From Telluria mixta (GTDB taxonomy: Bacteria > Pseudomonadota > Gammaproteobacteria > Burkholderiales > Burkholderiaceae_D), in NCBI RefSeq assembly GCF_029223865.1, contig NZ_CP119520.1, positions 4,216,001-4,280,000 on the forward strand: 64,000 nucleotides of DNA. The letters are read 5' to 3'. Each line of letters opens with the position of its first letter. The stretch's first letter is position 1. Shown piece after piece: positions 27,598 through 36,751 of this stretch. A program made the translations under genes and the position numbers. The notes beneath the pieces were generated by a model. That model made no database searches. It saw only the letters and a program-made list of their open reading frames with translations, and had not been told where the DNA came from.

Positions 27598-27623
27598 GAA
27601 AGCCGCCTTGAGCGGCTTTTTTA
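27598..27623 (+). terminator. Rho-independent terminator inside the tRNA cluster
   Basis: AAAGCCGC and GCGGCTTT pair around CTTGA and run into TTTTTTA. It splits the cluster into a first part (two Ala, two Glu) and a second part (one Ala, three Glu). Confidence 0.75.
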
Positions 27624-27634
27624 TTGAAGTTTTG

Positions 27635-27710
<76 letters not shown>

Positions 27711-27734
27711 AGTTTCAGCAGTACGGTAGTTCGG

Positions 27735-27810
27735 GTCCCCATCGTCTAGAGGCCTAGGACATCACCCTTTCACGGTGAGTACCGGGGTTCGAATCCCCGT
27801 GGGGACGCCA
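27735..27810 (+). tRNA. tRNA-Glu (TTC), copy 3
   Basis: Same 76-nt sequence as copy 1, anticodon TTC, encoded CCA. Confidence 0.97.
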
Positions 27811-27861
27811 AGGTTTTGGTGTAATATGCCTGCGATCAGGCATAGCGGTAAAAGTTCCAGG

Positions 27862-27937
27862 GTCCCCATCGTCTAGAGGCCTAGGACATCACCCTTTCAC
27901 GGTGAGTACCGGGGTTCGAATCCCCGTGGGGACGCCA
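27862..27937 (+). tRNA. tRNA-Glu (TTC), copy 4
   Basis: Same 76-nt sequence, anticodon TTC. Unlike earlier copies it is not preceded by a tRNA-Ala. Confidence 0.97.
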
Positions 27938-27973
27938 AGCATACTTACGGCAAGCAGTAAAAAACAGTTTTAG

Positions 27974-28049
27974 GTCCCCATCGTCTAGAGGCCTAGGACA
28001 TCACCCTTTCACGGTGAGTACCGGGGTTCGAATCCCCGTGGGGACGCCA
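27974..28049 (+). tRNA. tRNA-Glu (TTC), copy 5
   Basis: Same 76-nt sequence, anticodon TTC. It is the last tRNA of the cluster and is followed by a terminator. Confidence 0.97.
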
Positions 28050-28056
28050 GTCAAAG

Positions 28057-28102
28057 ACCGGAGCAGACCACCCGCACATGCGGAAAGGTGCTCCGGTTTT
28101 TC
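28057..28102 (+). terminator. Terminator at the end of the tRNA cluster
   Basis: ACCGGAGCA (28057-28065) pairs with TGCTCCGGT (28089-28097), followed by TTTTTC. A small inner hairpin, CCGCACATGCGG, sits in the loop. Confidence 0.8.
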
Positions 28103-28118
28103 TTTGGGTTCGCACAAC

Positions 28119-29267
28119 ATGCTCAACGTTCAACGCTCCACGACACTCGCCATCTTTTGCAAGGTGGTCGACAACTTCGGCGACATCGGCATCTGCTGGC
28201 GCCTCGCGCGGCAGTTCCACGGCGAGCATGGCATCGCCGTGACCTTGTGGGTCGACGACCTCGCCAGCTTCCGGCGCATCTGGCCGGCCGTCGATGTCGA
28301 TGCCTTTGAACAGATCGTGGACGGCGTGCGCGTGCTGCACTGGCGCGACCAGGACGGCAGCTTCCAGCCGGAAGACGTGGCCGACATCGTCATCGAATTC
28401 TTCGGCGTCGACATCCCGCCGGGCTATATCGCCGCGATGGCGCAGCGTGAGCCGCGTCCCGTGTGGATCAATTACGAAGGCCTCAGTGCGGAGGAATGGG
28501 TCGAGGGCTGCCATTCGCTGCCGTCGATGCATCCGCGCCTGAAGCTGACGAAGCATTTCTTCTTCCCGGGTTTTACGGGCAAGACAGGTGGCCTGCTGCG
28601 TGAACGGGGTCTGCTCGACGCCCGCGACCGCTTCCAGGCCGACCCGGCGGCACGAGCCGGCTTCCTCGCGCGTCTTGGCGTGACGCAGGACGAGATGGCC
28701 GCGCTGACGGTCAGCCTGTTCTGCTATCCGCCCGCTCCAGTGGCGGCGCTGTTCGCGGCATGGCGCGACGGCGGGGCGCCCGTGACATGCCTGGTGCCGG
28801 AAGGCGTCGCGCGCGAGCAGGTCGCGGCGTTCGTCGGCGCGGACGCAGTGGCAACGCACGGCAACCTGACGGTCCGCGTGATCCCGTTCCTCTCGCAGGA
28901 CGACTACGACCGTCTGCTGTGGTCGTGCGACGTGAACTTCGTCCGCGGCGAGGATTCCTGGGTGCGCGCGCAATGGGCGGGGCGACCATTCATCTGGCAC
29001 ATTTATCCGCAAGATGAAAACTTGCATCATGTTAAACTCCGCGCGTTCCTGCAAACGTACGCGGAGAACCTGGACAGCCTGATCGATTTTTCCCTGCGCT
29101 GGAACGGCGTGGAAAGTGAAGTGCCCGCCGATTGGCCGGCGCTGTGGACATCCCTGAAAGCCGGTTTGCCAACGATTACAAAGCGCAGTGCAGAATGGCA
29201 GGCGCGGATGTTGGCGAATGGCGACTTGGTGAGCAATCTGCTGGATTTCGCCCGGTCGCTGCGGTAG
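28119..29267 (+). CDS. earP: EF-P arginine rhamnosyltransferase EarP
   Basis: EarP transfers rhamnose from dTDP-rhamnose to Arg32 of elongation factor P. The 382-residue protein starts at 28119 (MLNVQRSTT) just after the tRNA terminator. It has the family signature FCKVVDNFGDIGICWRLAR, WINYEGLSAEEW, FFFPGFTGKTGGLLRE and FVRGEDSWVRAQWAGRPFIW. efp lies 66 bp downstream and has Arg at position 32, which fits. The longer frame from 28014 runs through a tRNA and is rejected. Confidence 0.95.
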   Translation: MLNVQRSTTLAIFCKVVDNFGDIGICWRLARQFHGEHGIAVTLWVDDLASFRRIWPAVDVDAFEQIVDGVRVLHWRDQDGSFQPEDVADIVIEFFGVDIPPGYIAAMAQREPRPVWINYEGLSAEEWVEGCHSLPSMHPRLKLTKHFFFPGFTGKTGGLLRERGLLDARDRFQADPAARAGFLARLGVTQDEMAALTVSLFCYPPAPVAALFAAWRDGGAPVTCLVPEGVAREQVAAFVGADAVATHGNLTVRVIPFLSQDDYDRLLWSCDVNFVRGEDSWVRAQWAGRPFIWHIYPQDENLHHVKLRAFLQTYAENLDSLIDFSLRWNGVESEVPADWPALWTSLKAGLPTITKRSAEWQARMLANGDLVSNLLDFARSLR

Positions 29268-29333
29268 GCGACGGGCGAGGAACATGGTATCATGCTTGAT
29301 TACTGCAACTCATTTTTAGGTTAAAACCCTCCT

Positions 29334-29909
29334 ATGAAACCCGCAAAAGAAATCCGTGTCGGCAACATCATCATGGTTGATGCCAAGCCTTTCATCGTGC
29401 TGCGCTCCGACGTCAATGGCTCGAGCCGCACGGGCTTCACGTACAAGTGGAAGATGAAGAATCTTCTCACCAACGCACCGCTGGAAAACGTGTTCCGCGG
29501 CGACGACAAGTTCGACGTCGTCGTCCTGGACAAGAAGCCGGTGACCTACTCGTACTTCGCCGACCCGCTGTACGTCTTCATGGATGAAGAGTACAACCAG
29601 TACGAAATCGAAGAAGAAAACCTGGGCGACGCCATCAACTACCTGAAAGACGGCATGGAATGCGAAGCCGTGTTCTACGACGGCAAAGCCATCTCGGTCG
29701 AACTGCCGATCACCATCGCGCGCCAGATCATCTACACGGAACCGGCCGTCAAGGGCAACACCTCGGGCAACGTCCTGAAGGAAGCCAAGATCGAGAACGC
29801 CATCGAGTCCAAGCAGTTCACCATCCAGGTGCCGCTGTTCGTCAACCAGGACGACGTCATCGAGATCGACACCCGTACCGCCGAGTACAAGAAAGTCGTC
29901 CGCAACTAA
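29334..29909 (+). CDS. efp: Elongation factor P
   Basis: EF-P relieves ribosome stalling at polyproline stretches. The 191-residue protein has the three-domain family pattern. Arg32 lies in the acceptor loop NGSSRTGF, the form modified by EarP, rather than the lysine modified by EpmA/B. The adjacent earP supports this. A strong terminator follows the stop codon. Confidence 0.97.
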   Translation: MKPAKEIRVGNIIMVDAKPFIVLRSDVNGSSRTGFTYKWKMKNLLTNAPLENVFRGDDKFDVVVLDKKPVTYSYFADPLYVFMDEEYNQYEIEEENLGDAINYLKDGMECEAVFYDGKAISVELPITIARQIIYTEPAVKGNTSGNVLKEAKIENAIESKQFTIQVPLFVNQDDVIEIDTRTAEYKKVVRN

Positions 29910-29924
29910 GCCGACCGCTCTCTG

Positions 29925-29958
29925 AAAAAACGCTGTCCATCGGGCAGCGTTTTTTTTC
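29925..29958 (+). terminator. Rho-independent terminator after efp
   Basis: AAAAAACGCTG and CAGCGTTTTTT pair around a loop of about 9 nt, with eight Ts at the end. Confidence 0.9.
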
Positions 29959-30033
29959 GTCCGTACGTCCGACACGCATGCATGTCACATCGGCAAGATT
30001 GCTGATATGCTGGAGCATTCTCGAGGAGGATGC

Positions 30034-31614
30034 ATGGATCGCAGGGATTTCGTTCGACTGGGGCTGGCGGCGAGCGCCGCCGCCGGTGTGACCGCGCCGG
30101 CAGCGGGCAAGGAACTCGATGCCGTGCTGGACGCCGGCGTGCGCGAGCAGCAGGCGCTGATGGAAACCGGCAAGCTGACGTCGAAGACGCTGGTGCAGCG
30201 CTATCTCGCGCGCATCGCCGCCGTCGACAAGGCCGGACCGCGCCTGAATGCCGTCATCGAACTGAATCCCGACGCCGTCAAGATCGCGACCGATCTCGAC
30301 CGCGAACGCCAGGCCGGCAAGGTGCGCGGCCCGCTGCACGGCATTCCTGTCCTGCTGAAGGACAATATCGCGACGGGCGACCGGATGAGCACGAGCGCCG
30401 GCTCGCTCGCGCTGGATGGCGTGCGCGCCTCGCGCGACGCGTTCGTCGCAGCGCGTCTGCGCGTGGCCGGCGCCGTCATCCTCGGCAAGACGAACCTGTC
30501 GGAATGGGCGAACATGCGCTCCACCCACTCCGTCAGCGGCTGGAGCGGACGCGGCGGCCAGACGCGCAACCCGTATGCGCTCGACCGCAATACGAGCGGC
30601 TCCAGTTCCGGTTCGGGCGCCGCCATGGCGGCCGCGCTCGCCACACTGGCCATCGGTACGGAGACGGATGGCTCGATCGTGTCGCCGTCGTCGATCTGCG
30701 GCATCGTCGGCATCAAGCCCACGCTGGGCCTCGTCAGCCGCGCGGGCATCATCCCGATCGCGCATTCGCAGGACACGGCCGGCCCGATGACGCGCACCGT
30801 GGCCGACGCCGCGCTGCTGCTCGCCGCCATTGCCGGTGCCGACCCGGACGACGCCGCCACGGGCGCCATGCCGGGCAAGCCGGGCGATTTCGCGGCGGCC
30901 CTGCGAACTGACGGCCTGCGCGGCCGCCGCATCGGTGTCGCGCGCAATTTCTTCAATATCCCGGCCGTGAACGCCGTGATCGAGGCCGAGCTGGCCATCT
31001 TGAGCGCGCAAGGGGCGACGCTCGTCGACGTGCAGGTGCCCAACGTGGACAAGTACGGCGACACGGAACTGGAAGTGCTGCTGTCCGAATTCCGTCCCGA
31101 CCTGGAAGCGTACCTCGCCGGCTACGCGCCGCATGCCTCCGTGAAGACGATGGCCGACGTGATCGCGTTCAACGACAAGCACGCCGCCCGGGAACTGCGC
31201 CACTTCGGCCAGGAACACCTGATCGCGGCGGCGGCCCGGCCGGGCCTCGATGCCAAGGCCTACCGCGACGCGCTCGCCGATAATCGCCGCTACAGCCGCG
31301 AAGAAGGCATCGACCAGGTCCTGCGCGAAGAAAAGCTGGATGCGCTCGTCGCGCCGACGGGCGGGACGGGCTGGCTGACGGACTATATCAACGGCGACCA
31401 CGACGGCCCGAGCTTTTCGTCGCCCGCGGCCGTCGCCGGCTATCCGCACGTGACGGTGCCGGCCGGTTTCGTGCACGGGCTGCCTGTCGGGCTGTCGTTC
31501 GTCGGTGGCGCGTGGAGCGAAGCGGCGCTGATCGCGATGGCCTATGCCTACGAGCAGGCGAGCCAGCGGCGCCGCATGCCCACTTACCCGGCGTCCGTCA
31601 ACGTTCGCGCCTAA
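30034..31614 (+). CDS. Exported amidase-signature hydrolase
   Basis: Amidase-signature enzymes hydrolyse amide bonds with a Ser-cisSer-Lys triad. The 526-residue protein starts at 30034 with GAGGAGG 4 nt upstream. An N-terminal RRDFVRLGLAASAAAG is a Tat-type signal, so it is probably exported folded. Lys109 (LLKDNIAT), the cis-serine in NTSGSSSGSGAA (about 190) and nucleophile Ser214 (TDGSIVSP) are all present. The substrate is not predictable. The 3' end overlaps the convergent transporter by 17 bp. Confidence 0.9.
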   Translation: MDRRDFVRLGLAASAAAGVTAPAAGKELDAVLDAGVREQQALMETGKLTSKTLVQRYLARIAAVDKAGPRLNAVIELNPDAVKIATDLDRERQAGKVRGPLHGIPVLLKDNIATGDRMSTSAGSLALDGVRASRDAFVAARLRVAGAVILGKTNLSEWANMRSTHSVSGWSGRGGQTRNPYALDRNTSGSSSGSGAAMAAALATLAIGTETDGSIVSPSSICGIVGIKPTLGLVSRAGIIPIAHSQDTAGPMTRTVADAALLLAAIAGADPDDAATGAMPGKPGDFAAALRTDGLRGRRIGVARNFFNIPAVNAVIEAELAILSAQGATLVDVQVPNVDKYGDTELEVLLSEFRPDLEAYLAGYAPHASVKTMADVIAFNDKHAARELRHFGQEHLIAAAARPGLDAKAYRDALADNRRYSREEGIDQVLREEKLDALVAPTGGTGWLTDYINGDHDGPSFSSPAAVAGYPHVTVPAGFVHGLPVGLSFVGGAWSEAALIAMAYAYEQASQRRRMPTYPASVNVRA

Positions 31615-33007
31615 CCCAGACGAACGCGCAAATCGACGCCGCCAGCGCGCACGCGGCGCACACGGCCATCGCCGCGTGGAACGGTGCCAGCAGCGAGCGG
31701 CCTTGCGCCGTCAGGACGACGCCCAGCAACGCCGTCGCGATGAGCCCGCCGCCGCGCGCGACGGCACTGTTGAAGCCGGACGCGACGCCCGTGTGGCGGG
31801 AGTCCACCGACGACAGCACGGCCGTCGTCAGCGGCGCGGCGACACACGCCATGCCGACGGCGATGACGAGGATGGCGGGCAGCACGGTCGTCGCATAGTT
31901 GCCGTCGCCGATGCGCGTGCCCAGCAGGAATCCGCCCGCCACGACCAGGGCCCCGATCGCCAGCGGCAGCCGGGAGCCGTGGTTGCCCGCCACCTTGCCC
32001 ATCAGCGGCGAGCCGATCGCGAGGACGATGGGAAACGGCAGCAGCGCCGCACCCGCCTGCTTGGCGGAGTAGTGCAGCGCCTGGATCAGCACGAACGGCA
32101 CGAGCAGCATCAGCGCGCCGAGGGCGCCGTAGAGCAGGAACGTCATCAAATTGAGGCCGGAAAAGCTGCTGGACCCGAACAGTGTCAATGGCAGCATCGC
32201 CTTGTCGCCCGCGCGCCGCTCCGCCCACAGGAACCCGAGCAGCACGAGCACGCCGGCCGCCATCGCGCCGCCGGGCGCGGCCGTCACGCCTTTGTCCGCC
32301 GATGCCGCCGCCAGGCCCCACGTCAAACAGCCCAGGCCGACGCTTGCCAGCAGTGCGCCGGCCGGATCGAGCGCGACAGGCTTCTCGCCGCGCGGCACGC
32401 GCACGTAGCGCCAGCCGAGCCACATCGCCAGCGCCGCGATGGGCAGGTTGATATAAAAGACCGCGCGCCAGCCGACCGTGTCGATGAGCCAGCCGCCGAG
32501 CAATGGCCCGACGGCACCCGCCGCCGCCCCGGCCGCGGCCCAGATCCCGATGGCCTTGCCGCGCGCCTTGCCGTCGAACGTGGCGCCGAGGATCGCGAGG
32601 CTGTTCGGCAGCAGGAAGGCTGCACCGATGCCCTGCAGCACGCGTCCGCCGACGAGCAGCCACAGCCGCGGCGCCCATGCGCACAGCAGCGAAGCCAGCG
32701 CGAACGTCGCGATGCCGGCGAGCAGGATGCGGCGCCGGCCGTAGCGGTCGCCGGCCGCGCCGCCCAGCAGCAGAAGAGAGCTCAAGGGTAAAAGATAGCC
32801 GCTCACGACCCACGACAGGTCGGCGCCTGCGCCGCCCAGGTCACGGCCGATCGCGGACAGGCCCACGTTGACGACGGAGCCGTCGATGAACGCGAGACTG
32901 CTCGCGAGGATCGACGTGGCGAGGACGAGGTGAGGATGATCGGTGTGGCCGCTGGGCGGCGTGCTGTCGGCCAGCGGGCTGTCGCAGTGGGCCGGAACGG
33001 CGCTCAC
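31598..33007 (-). CDS. MFS drug exporter, DHA2 (EmrB/QacA-like) family
   Basis: A 469-residue membrane protein with about 14 hydrophobic segments, the DHA2 layout. It has the conserved FIDGSVVNVGLSAIGRDL in helix 1, the motif-A loop GDRYGRRRIL, and motif C in VGPLLGGWLIDTVGWR. Such proteins export drugs or toxic metabolites using the proton gradient. No membrane-fusion partner (EmrA-like) or regulator is adjacent. It ends within the amidase gene. Confidence 0.9.
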   Translation of the reverse strand: MSAVPAHCDSPLADSTPPSGHTDHPHLVLATSILASSLAFIDGSVVNVGLSAIGRDLGGAGADLSWVVSGYLLPLSSLLLLGGAAGDRYGRRRILLAGIATFALASLLCAWAPRLWLLVGGRVLQGIGAAFLLPNSLAILGATFDGKARGKAIGIWAAAGAAAGAVGPLLGGWLIDTVGWRAVFYINLPIAALAMWLGWRYVRVPRGEKPVALDPAGALLASVGLGCLTWGLAAASADKGVTAAPGGAMAAGVLVLLGFLWAERRAGDKAMLPLTLFGSSSFSGLNLMTFLLYGALGALMLLVPFVLIQALHYSAKQAGAALLPFPIVLAIGSPLMGKVAGNHGSRLPLAIGALVVAGGFLLGTRIGDGNYATTVLPAILVIAVGMACVAAPLTTAVLSSVDSRHTGVASGFNSAVARGGGLIATALLGVVLTAQGRSLLAPFHAAMAVCAACALAASICAFVWVRRER

Positions 33008-33011
33008 GTTG

Positions 33012-33518
33012 TCAGCGCGGCGCGGCCGCCTGCTTGGCCTTCGTGAAGACGGGGCCCCACAGCGGATGGCCGTGTTCGCCCGGTGCCAGGTCGAACGACG
33101 GGTCGAGGCGCAGCGCGCGGTCGAACGCCTGGCGGCACGGTCCCGGCCGCGACGTCACGCAATAGCTGAACGCCATGTATTTCAGGGCCGTAAGGCGCGT
33201 GGCGAGCGGGCCATTGTTCACGTCGCGCGCGGACAGCCGCTTGATCGCGCCGTTGTAATCGCCATCGTTGTACAGCCGGATGCCTTCCTGCAGGCCGGCG
33301 CTGGGCGTCGGCGCGTCGTCGCGGTCGCGCGGCTTTTCCTTCGGCCGCGCAGGGGCCTCACGCACCGCCGGGGTGTCCCGCTCCACTGGCGCCGTCGCCT
33401 TCGGATGGCTGGGGCTGCGTGCCAATTTCTTGTCGAAGAGCGGGAAGTCGGCGCAACCGCCGAGCAGGGCAGCAGTCGCGGCCAGCAGGACGGCTTGGGC
33501 GAAGCGTTGGTTCTTCAT
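33012..33518 (-). CDS. TssQ-like predicted lipoprotein
   Basis: The protein is 168 residues, with a signal and lipobox LLGGC (Cys22), a Pro/Arg-rich stretch, then a TPR-like segment (GIRLYNDGDYNGAIKRL). The C-terminal region includes FSYCVTSRPGPCRQAFDRAL, LDPSFDLAPGEHGHPLWGPVF. This resembles TssQ, a lipoprotein linked to type VI secretion in Burkholderiales, although no other T6SS gene is here. GGAG 4 nt before the ATG at 33518 favours that start. An ATG at 33539 overlaps the kinase-like stop codon (ATGA). Confidence 0.65.
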   Translation of the reverse strand: MKNQRFAQAVLLAATAALLGGCADFPLFDKKLARSPSHPKATAPVERDTPAVREAPARPKEKPRDRDDAPTPSAGLQEGIRLYNDGDYNGAIKRLSARDVNNGPLATRLTALKYMAFSYCVTSRPGPCRQAFDRALRLDPSFDLAPGEHGHPLWGPVFTKAKQAAAPR

Positions 33519-33535
33519 CGGTCTCCGGTCGTGGG

Positions 33536-34729
33536 TCATCGGGGCTCTGAATTGAAGTCGACGGTGATCTGGCCGTCGCCGCTCGCCGTGTCGACCTCGA
33601 GCACGCGGTCGTGGAAGTTCGGGTTCGTCACGCGGATCGTGTGGCGGCCGGGCGCCAGCACGAGTCGCTTGATGGGTGGGCTGACGCCGCGGTCGACGTC
33701 GTCCACGTAGACGACGCCCCATGGCTGGATCTGCAGCCTGTACACATTGCCGTTCGGCGTGACGACGACGCCGGGCAGGCGCGTGTCCGGCGCGGGCTGG
33801 GCCTGGGGAGCGGCGATGGGCGCGGACGGGTTGGCGGGCGGTTGCGGTACGGCTGCCGGGCTCGATGCCGGCGTATCCGGCGCGACATAACCCTCGCCGC
33901 TGTCCAGTGCGCCCGCGGCTGTGGCGCCGGTCGCTGCCATGTCGGCGTGCGGCTTGTCGGCCTGTTGCGGCAAGGTCAGCACGATGTGGTCGAACGAGCC
34001 CGAATCGCGCATTTCCGCGAACATGGCGAGCGCCAGCGCGATGAGCACGGCCCCGCCGCCGGCCGCGACGGCCCAGCGTTGCCAGCGGCTCAGATTCAGG
34101 CGTCGGCGCGGCCGTTCGTCCGTCTGCATGAACGCGGGCGGCACGGCGGCAGGCGGTGCGGCGGCCGGGGCGAGGTCAGGGCCGAGAGCGGGGCCAAAAT
34201 CGGGGGCGGGCGTGTCGTAAGGCGCCGGCGGTGTCATGTGCGACGCCACCGCGGCCCCGACGGGCGGCCCGAGCGGGACGATGCCGAGCAGGTCGCGCAA
34301 TTGTTCGATGCTTTGCGGACGGCGTGCCGGGTCGGGATCCATGCAGCGGTCGACGGCGCCCACGAGCGAATCGCTGTAGCCTTCCGCCCGGCCGGCCAGC
34401 GGGCCCGTCGGTGCGAGCTCTCGCGTGATGGCGTAGTGGATGATGCGTGCCAGCGCGTTCAGGTCCTCGGCCTCCTGCGCTTCCGGCGGGCCGACGTCGG
34501 AAGGGATCAGCAGCGGCTCGCCATTCTCGTGGAACACGATCGTGTCGGGCGTGATGGCGCGATGCGGCATGTGCATCGCGTACTGCAGTTCGAGCGACTG
34601 CAGGATCTGGCGGAAGATCTTGCGGCACCACACTTCGTTGACCTGTTCGGGACTGTACTCGACGATGTCCCGGACGGTGCGGCCTTCGAGGTGCTGCTGC
34701 TCCGGTCCGATGGTAGTTAGGCTGGTCAT
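33536..34729 (-). CDS. Membrane pseudokinase with PEGA domain
   Basis: A 397-residue protein. Residues 30-150 look like a Ser/Thr kinase C-lobe: HRAITPDTI at 56-64 where HRDxKPxN is expected, SDVG at 77-80 in place of DFG, and DPDPARRPQSIEQL at 131-144. The catalytic Asp is Ala and there is no N-lobe with its ATP-binding lysine, so phosphotransfer is unlikely. A Pro/Ala linker, one membrane helix (about 219-238), another Pro-rich linker and a PEGA-type domain (about 325-397) follow. It is translationally coupled to the TssQ-like gene. A signalling scaffold is a reasonable guess. Confidence 0.75.
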   Translation of the reverse strand: MTSLTTIGPEQQHLEGRTVRDIVEYSPEQVNEVWCRKIFRQILQSLELQYAMHMPHRAITPDTIVFHENGEPLLIPSDVGPPEAQEAEDLNALARIIHYAITRELAPTGPLAGRAEGYSDSLVGAVDRCMDPDPARRPQSIEQLRDLLGIVPLGPPVGAAVASHMTPPAPYDTPAPDFGPALGPDLAPAAAPPAAVPPAFMQTDERPRRRLNLSRWQRWAVAAGGGAVLIALALAMFAEMRDSGSFDHIVLTLPQQADKPHADMAATGATAAGALDSGEGYVAPDTPASSPAAVPQPPANPSAPIAAPQAQPAPDTRLPGVVVTPNGNVYRLQIQPWGVVYVDDVDRGVSPPIKRLVLAPGRHTIRVTNPNFHDRVLEVDTASGDGQITVDFNSEPR

Positions 34730-34841
34730 TTTGCTAAGGCATGGGCTTGGCAAAATCATGCCAGATTTGTAGCACCGGTGCCCGAGCACAACTCAACCGT
34801 GCGCGCCTGTTACAACTGTTACAAGTGCGGCGGCTTGGACT

Positions 34842-36251
34842 TCAGTCGTCGATGAAACGCATCTTGAAGTTGCGTCCCTTGATGGTGCCGAATTCCTCGC
34901 CCAGCGGATTCCCGCCATTCAGCCGGTCGAACGCCTGTTGCGCCACCCGGCGGTCGAGCGCGACGTAGCTGACGAATTCGAAGATGGCGATCTTGCCGAC
35001 CTGTTCCTTCGTCAGGCCCGCGTCGCCGGTGAGGGCGCCCAGCAGGTCGCCCGGCCGCAGCTTCTCTTTCTTGCCGCCGGATACGCACAGCGTGACCATG
35101 GGCGCCGGATCGACCGCGCCGTCGTCGTCGGCCAGTTCGTCGAGCGCATGCCACTCGGCCGTGAAACCCTGCGCGTCCTCGATCAGCCGGACCCAGCGCT
35201 TTTCGTTCGGCGCGCACAGCGACAGCGCGAGGCCGTTCGCACCCGCGCGTCCCGTGCGGCCGACGCGGTGCACGTGCACTTCCGGATCCTTGGACACGTC
35301 GACGTTGATGACGGCTTCCAGCCCGGCGATATCGATGCCGCGCGCCGCCACGTCGGTGGCGACGAGCACCGCGCAACTGCGGTTGGCGAAGCGCACCAGC
35401 GTCTCGTCGCGTTCGCGCTGTTCCATCTCGCCGTACAGCGCGAGCGCGGAAAAGCCCTGATCGCGCAGGGCGTCCGCGACTTCGCGGCAGCGCGCCTTCG
35501 TGTTGCAGAATGCGATCGCCGAGCTCGGGCTGTAATGGCGCAGCAGACGCGCGACGGCGTCCACGCGGCCGTCGAAACCGATCTCGTAGAAACGCTGTTC
35601 GATGCGGGCCGGCGCGTGCGCGGTGTCGACGGCGACCTCGAGCGGATCGCGCAGGAAGCGCGCGGTGGCGGCGCGGATGTCGTCCGGATACGTCGCGGAG
35701 AACAGCAGGGTCTGGCGATGGGCCGGGCATTCGCGCACGATCGCGGCGATCTCGTCGTAGAACCCCATGTCCGTCATGCGGTCGGCCTCGTCCAGCACGA
35801 GGGTGCGCAGGCGCGCGAGGTCGAGCGTGCGGCGCTGCAGGTGGTCGCGGATGCGGCCCGGCGTGCCGACGACGATGTGCGCGCCGAATTCCAGGGACGC
35901 GATCTGCGGACGCATCGAGGTGCCGCCCGTCAGCACCACGACCTTGACGTTGCCGATGCCGCGCGCCAGGCGGCGCAACTCGTTCGCGACCTGGTCGGCC
36001 AGCTCGCGCGTGGGGCACATGACGAGGCCCTGCACCGCGAACAGGGTCGGGTTCAGCTTCAGCAGCATGCCGATGCCGAACGCGGCCGTCTTGCCGCTGC
36101 CCGTCTTGGCCTGTGCGATGAGGTCGCGTCCTTCGAGTGCGAGCGGCAAGGTGGCCGCCTGCACGGGCGTCATGTCTTTATAGCCGAGCTGGTCGAGGTT
36201 GGCGAGGAAGGGGGCTGCGAGCTGCAGCGAGGAGAAGGCGGTGTCGGACAT
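34842..36251 (-). CDS. dbpA: ATP-dependent RNA helicase DbpA
   Basis: DbpA is a DEAD-box helicase that acts on 23S rRNA hairpin 92 during 50S assembly. The 469-residue protein from the ATG at 36251 (MSDTAFSS) has MTPVQAATLP, Walker A AKTGSGKT, DEAD (LDEADRM), SAT and HRVGRTGRAG. The C-terminal DbpA RNA-binding domain starts at about residue 395 (GDLLGALTGDAGL...IAIFEFVSYVAL). A longer start at 36290 is possible. It lies upstream of the pseudokinase on the same strand. Confidence 0.94.
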   Translation of the reverse strand: MSDTAFSSLQLAAPFLANLDQLGYKDMTPVQAATLPLALEGRDLIAQAKTGSGKTAAFGIGMLLKLNPTLFAVQGLVMCPTRELADQVANELRRLARGIGNVKVVVLTGGTSMRPQIASLEFGAHIVVGTPGRIRDHLQRRTLDLARLRTLVLDEADRMTDMGFYDEIAAIVRECPAHRQTLLFSATYPDDIRAATARFLRDPLEVAVDTAHAPARIEQRFYEIGFDGRVDAVARLLRHYSPSSAIAFCNTKARCREVADALRDQGFSALALYGEMEQRERDETLVRFANRSCAVLVATDVAARGIDIAGLEAVINVDVSKDPEVHVHRVGRTGRAGANGLALSLCAPNEKRWVRLIEDAQGFTAEWHALDELADDDGAVDPAPMVTLCVSGGKKEKLRPGDLLGALTGDAGLTKEQVGKIAIFEFVSYVALDRRVAQQAFDRLNGGNPLGEEFGTIKGRNFKMRFIDD

Positions 36252-36300
36252 GGTGTCGGCGTTTCGTTGGCGCGACGAACCGGCGTTCATGTCGCGTGCT

Positions 36301-36564
36301 TCAGGGTGCCGGCTTCCAGACAGGCAAGCCGGTGAGGTCCAGATCGGGATCGTGTTTCCAGACCGGCAGGCCGGTCGCATCCGTTTCTGCCAGGTTCATC
36401 AGCATCAGCTGTTCCTGTTTCTGTGCCGTGCGGCGCGCCCTTGGACGCTTGGCGGGCGCGGGATCCGAGGACGGAGACGGAGAAAAAGCTGCGGCGGCAT
36501 CGTCAGGCGGCGCCGGCTCGAAGCCGGGCAGGTCGAAGGTCGCGTTGTCTTTCTTGTCTCTCAT
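36301..36564 (-). CDS. Small uncharacterised protein with repeated TGLPVWK
   Basis: An 87-residue protein starting MRDKKDNATFDLPGFEP. A Pro/Ala-rich acidic start is followed by a basic patch (KRPRARRTAQKQ), a helix (EQLMLMNLAETD) and two close copies of TGLPVWK at the C-terminus. No family is recognised. The codon pattern is like the neighbours. It lies between the initiator tRNA and dbpA on the same strand. Confidence 0.55.
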   Translation of the reverse strand: MRDKKDNATFDLPGFEPAPPDDAAAAFSPSPSSDPAPAKRPRARRTAQKQEQLMLMNLAETDATGLPVWKHDPDLDLTGLPVWKPAP

Positions 36565-36627
36565 GCGCTGCGCTGGCCCAGAAAACAAAAGCCCGGCTAC
36601 AAGAGTCGGGCTTGTTGTTACGGTATT

Positions 36628-36704
36628 TGGTTGCGGGGACAGGATTTGAACCTGTGACCTTCGGGTTATGAGCCCGACGAGCTGCCAGACTGCTCCACCC
36701 CGCG
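36628..36704 (-). tRNA. Initiator tRNA-fMet (CAT)
   Basis: A 77-nt cloverleaf on the minus strand starting CGCGGGGTGGAGCAG, with anticodon loop CTCATAA (CAT) and an encoded CCA. The C1-A72 mismatch and three G-C pairs in the anticodon stem (CGGGC/CCCG) mark the initiator type. Confidence 0.96.
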
Positions 36705-36751
36705 TCTGAGAACGCTATTGTAACCCGATCGGCGCGGAAGCGCAAATCGGG

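Noticed and set aside
33536..34729. Active Ser/Thr kinase
   Set aside because: The catalytic Asp is Ala, the DFG is SDVG, and the N-lobe is absent with no room upstream for it.
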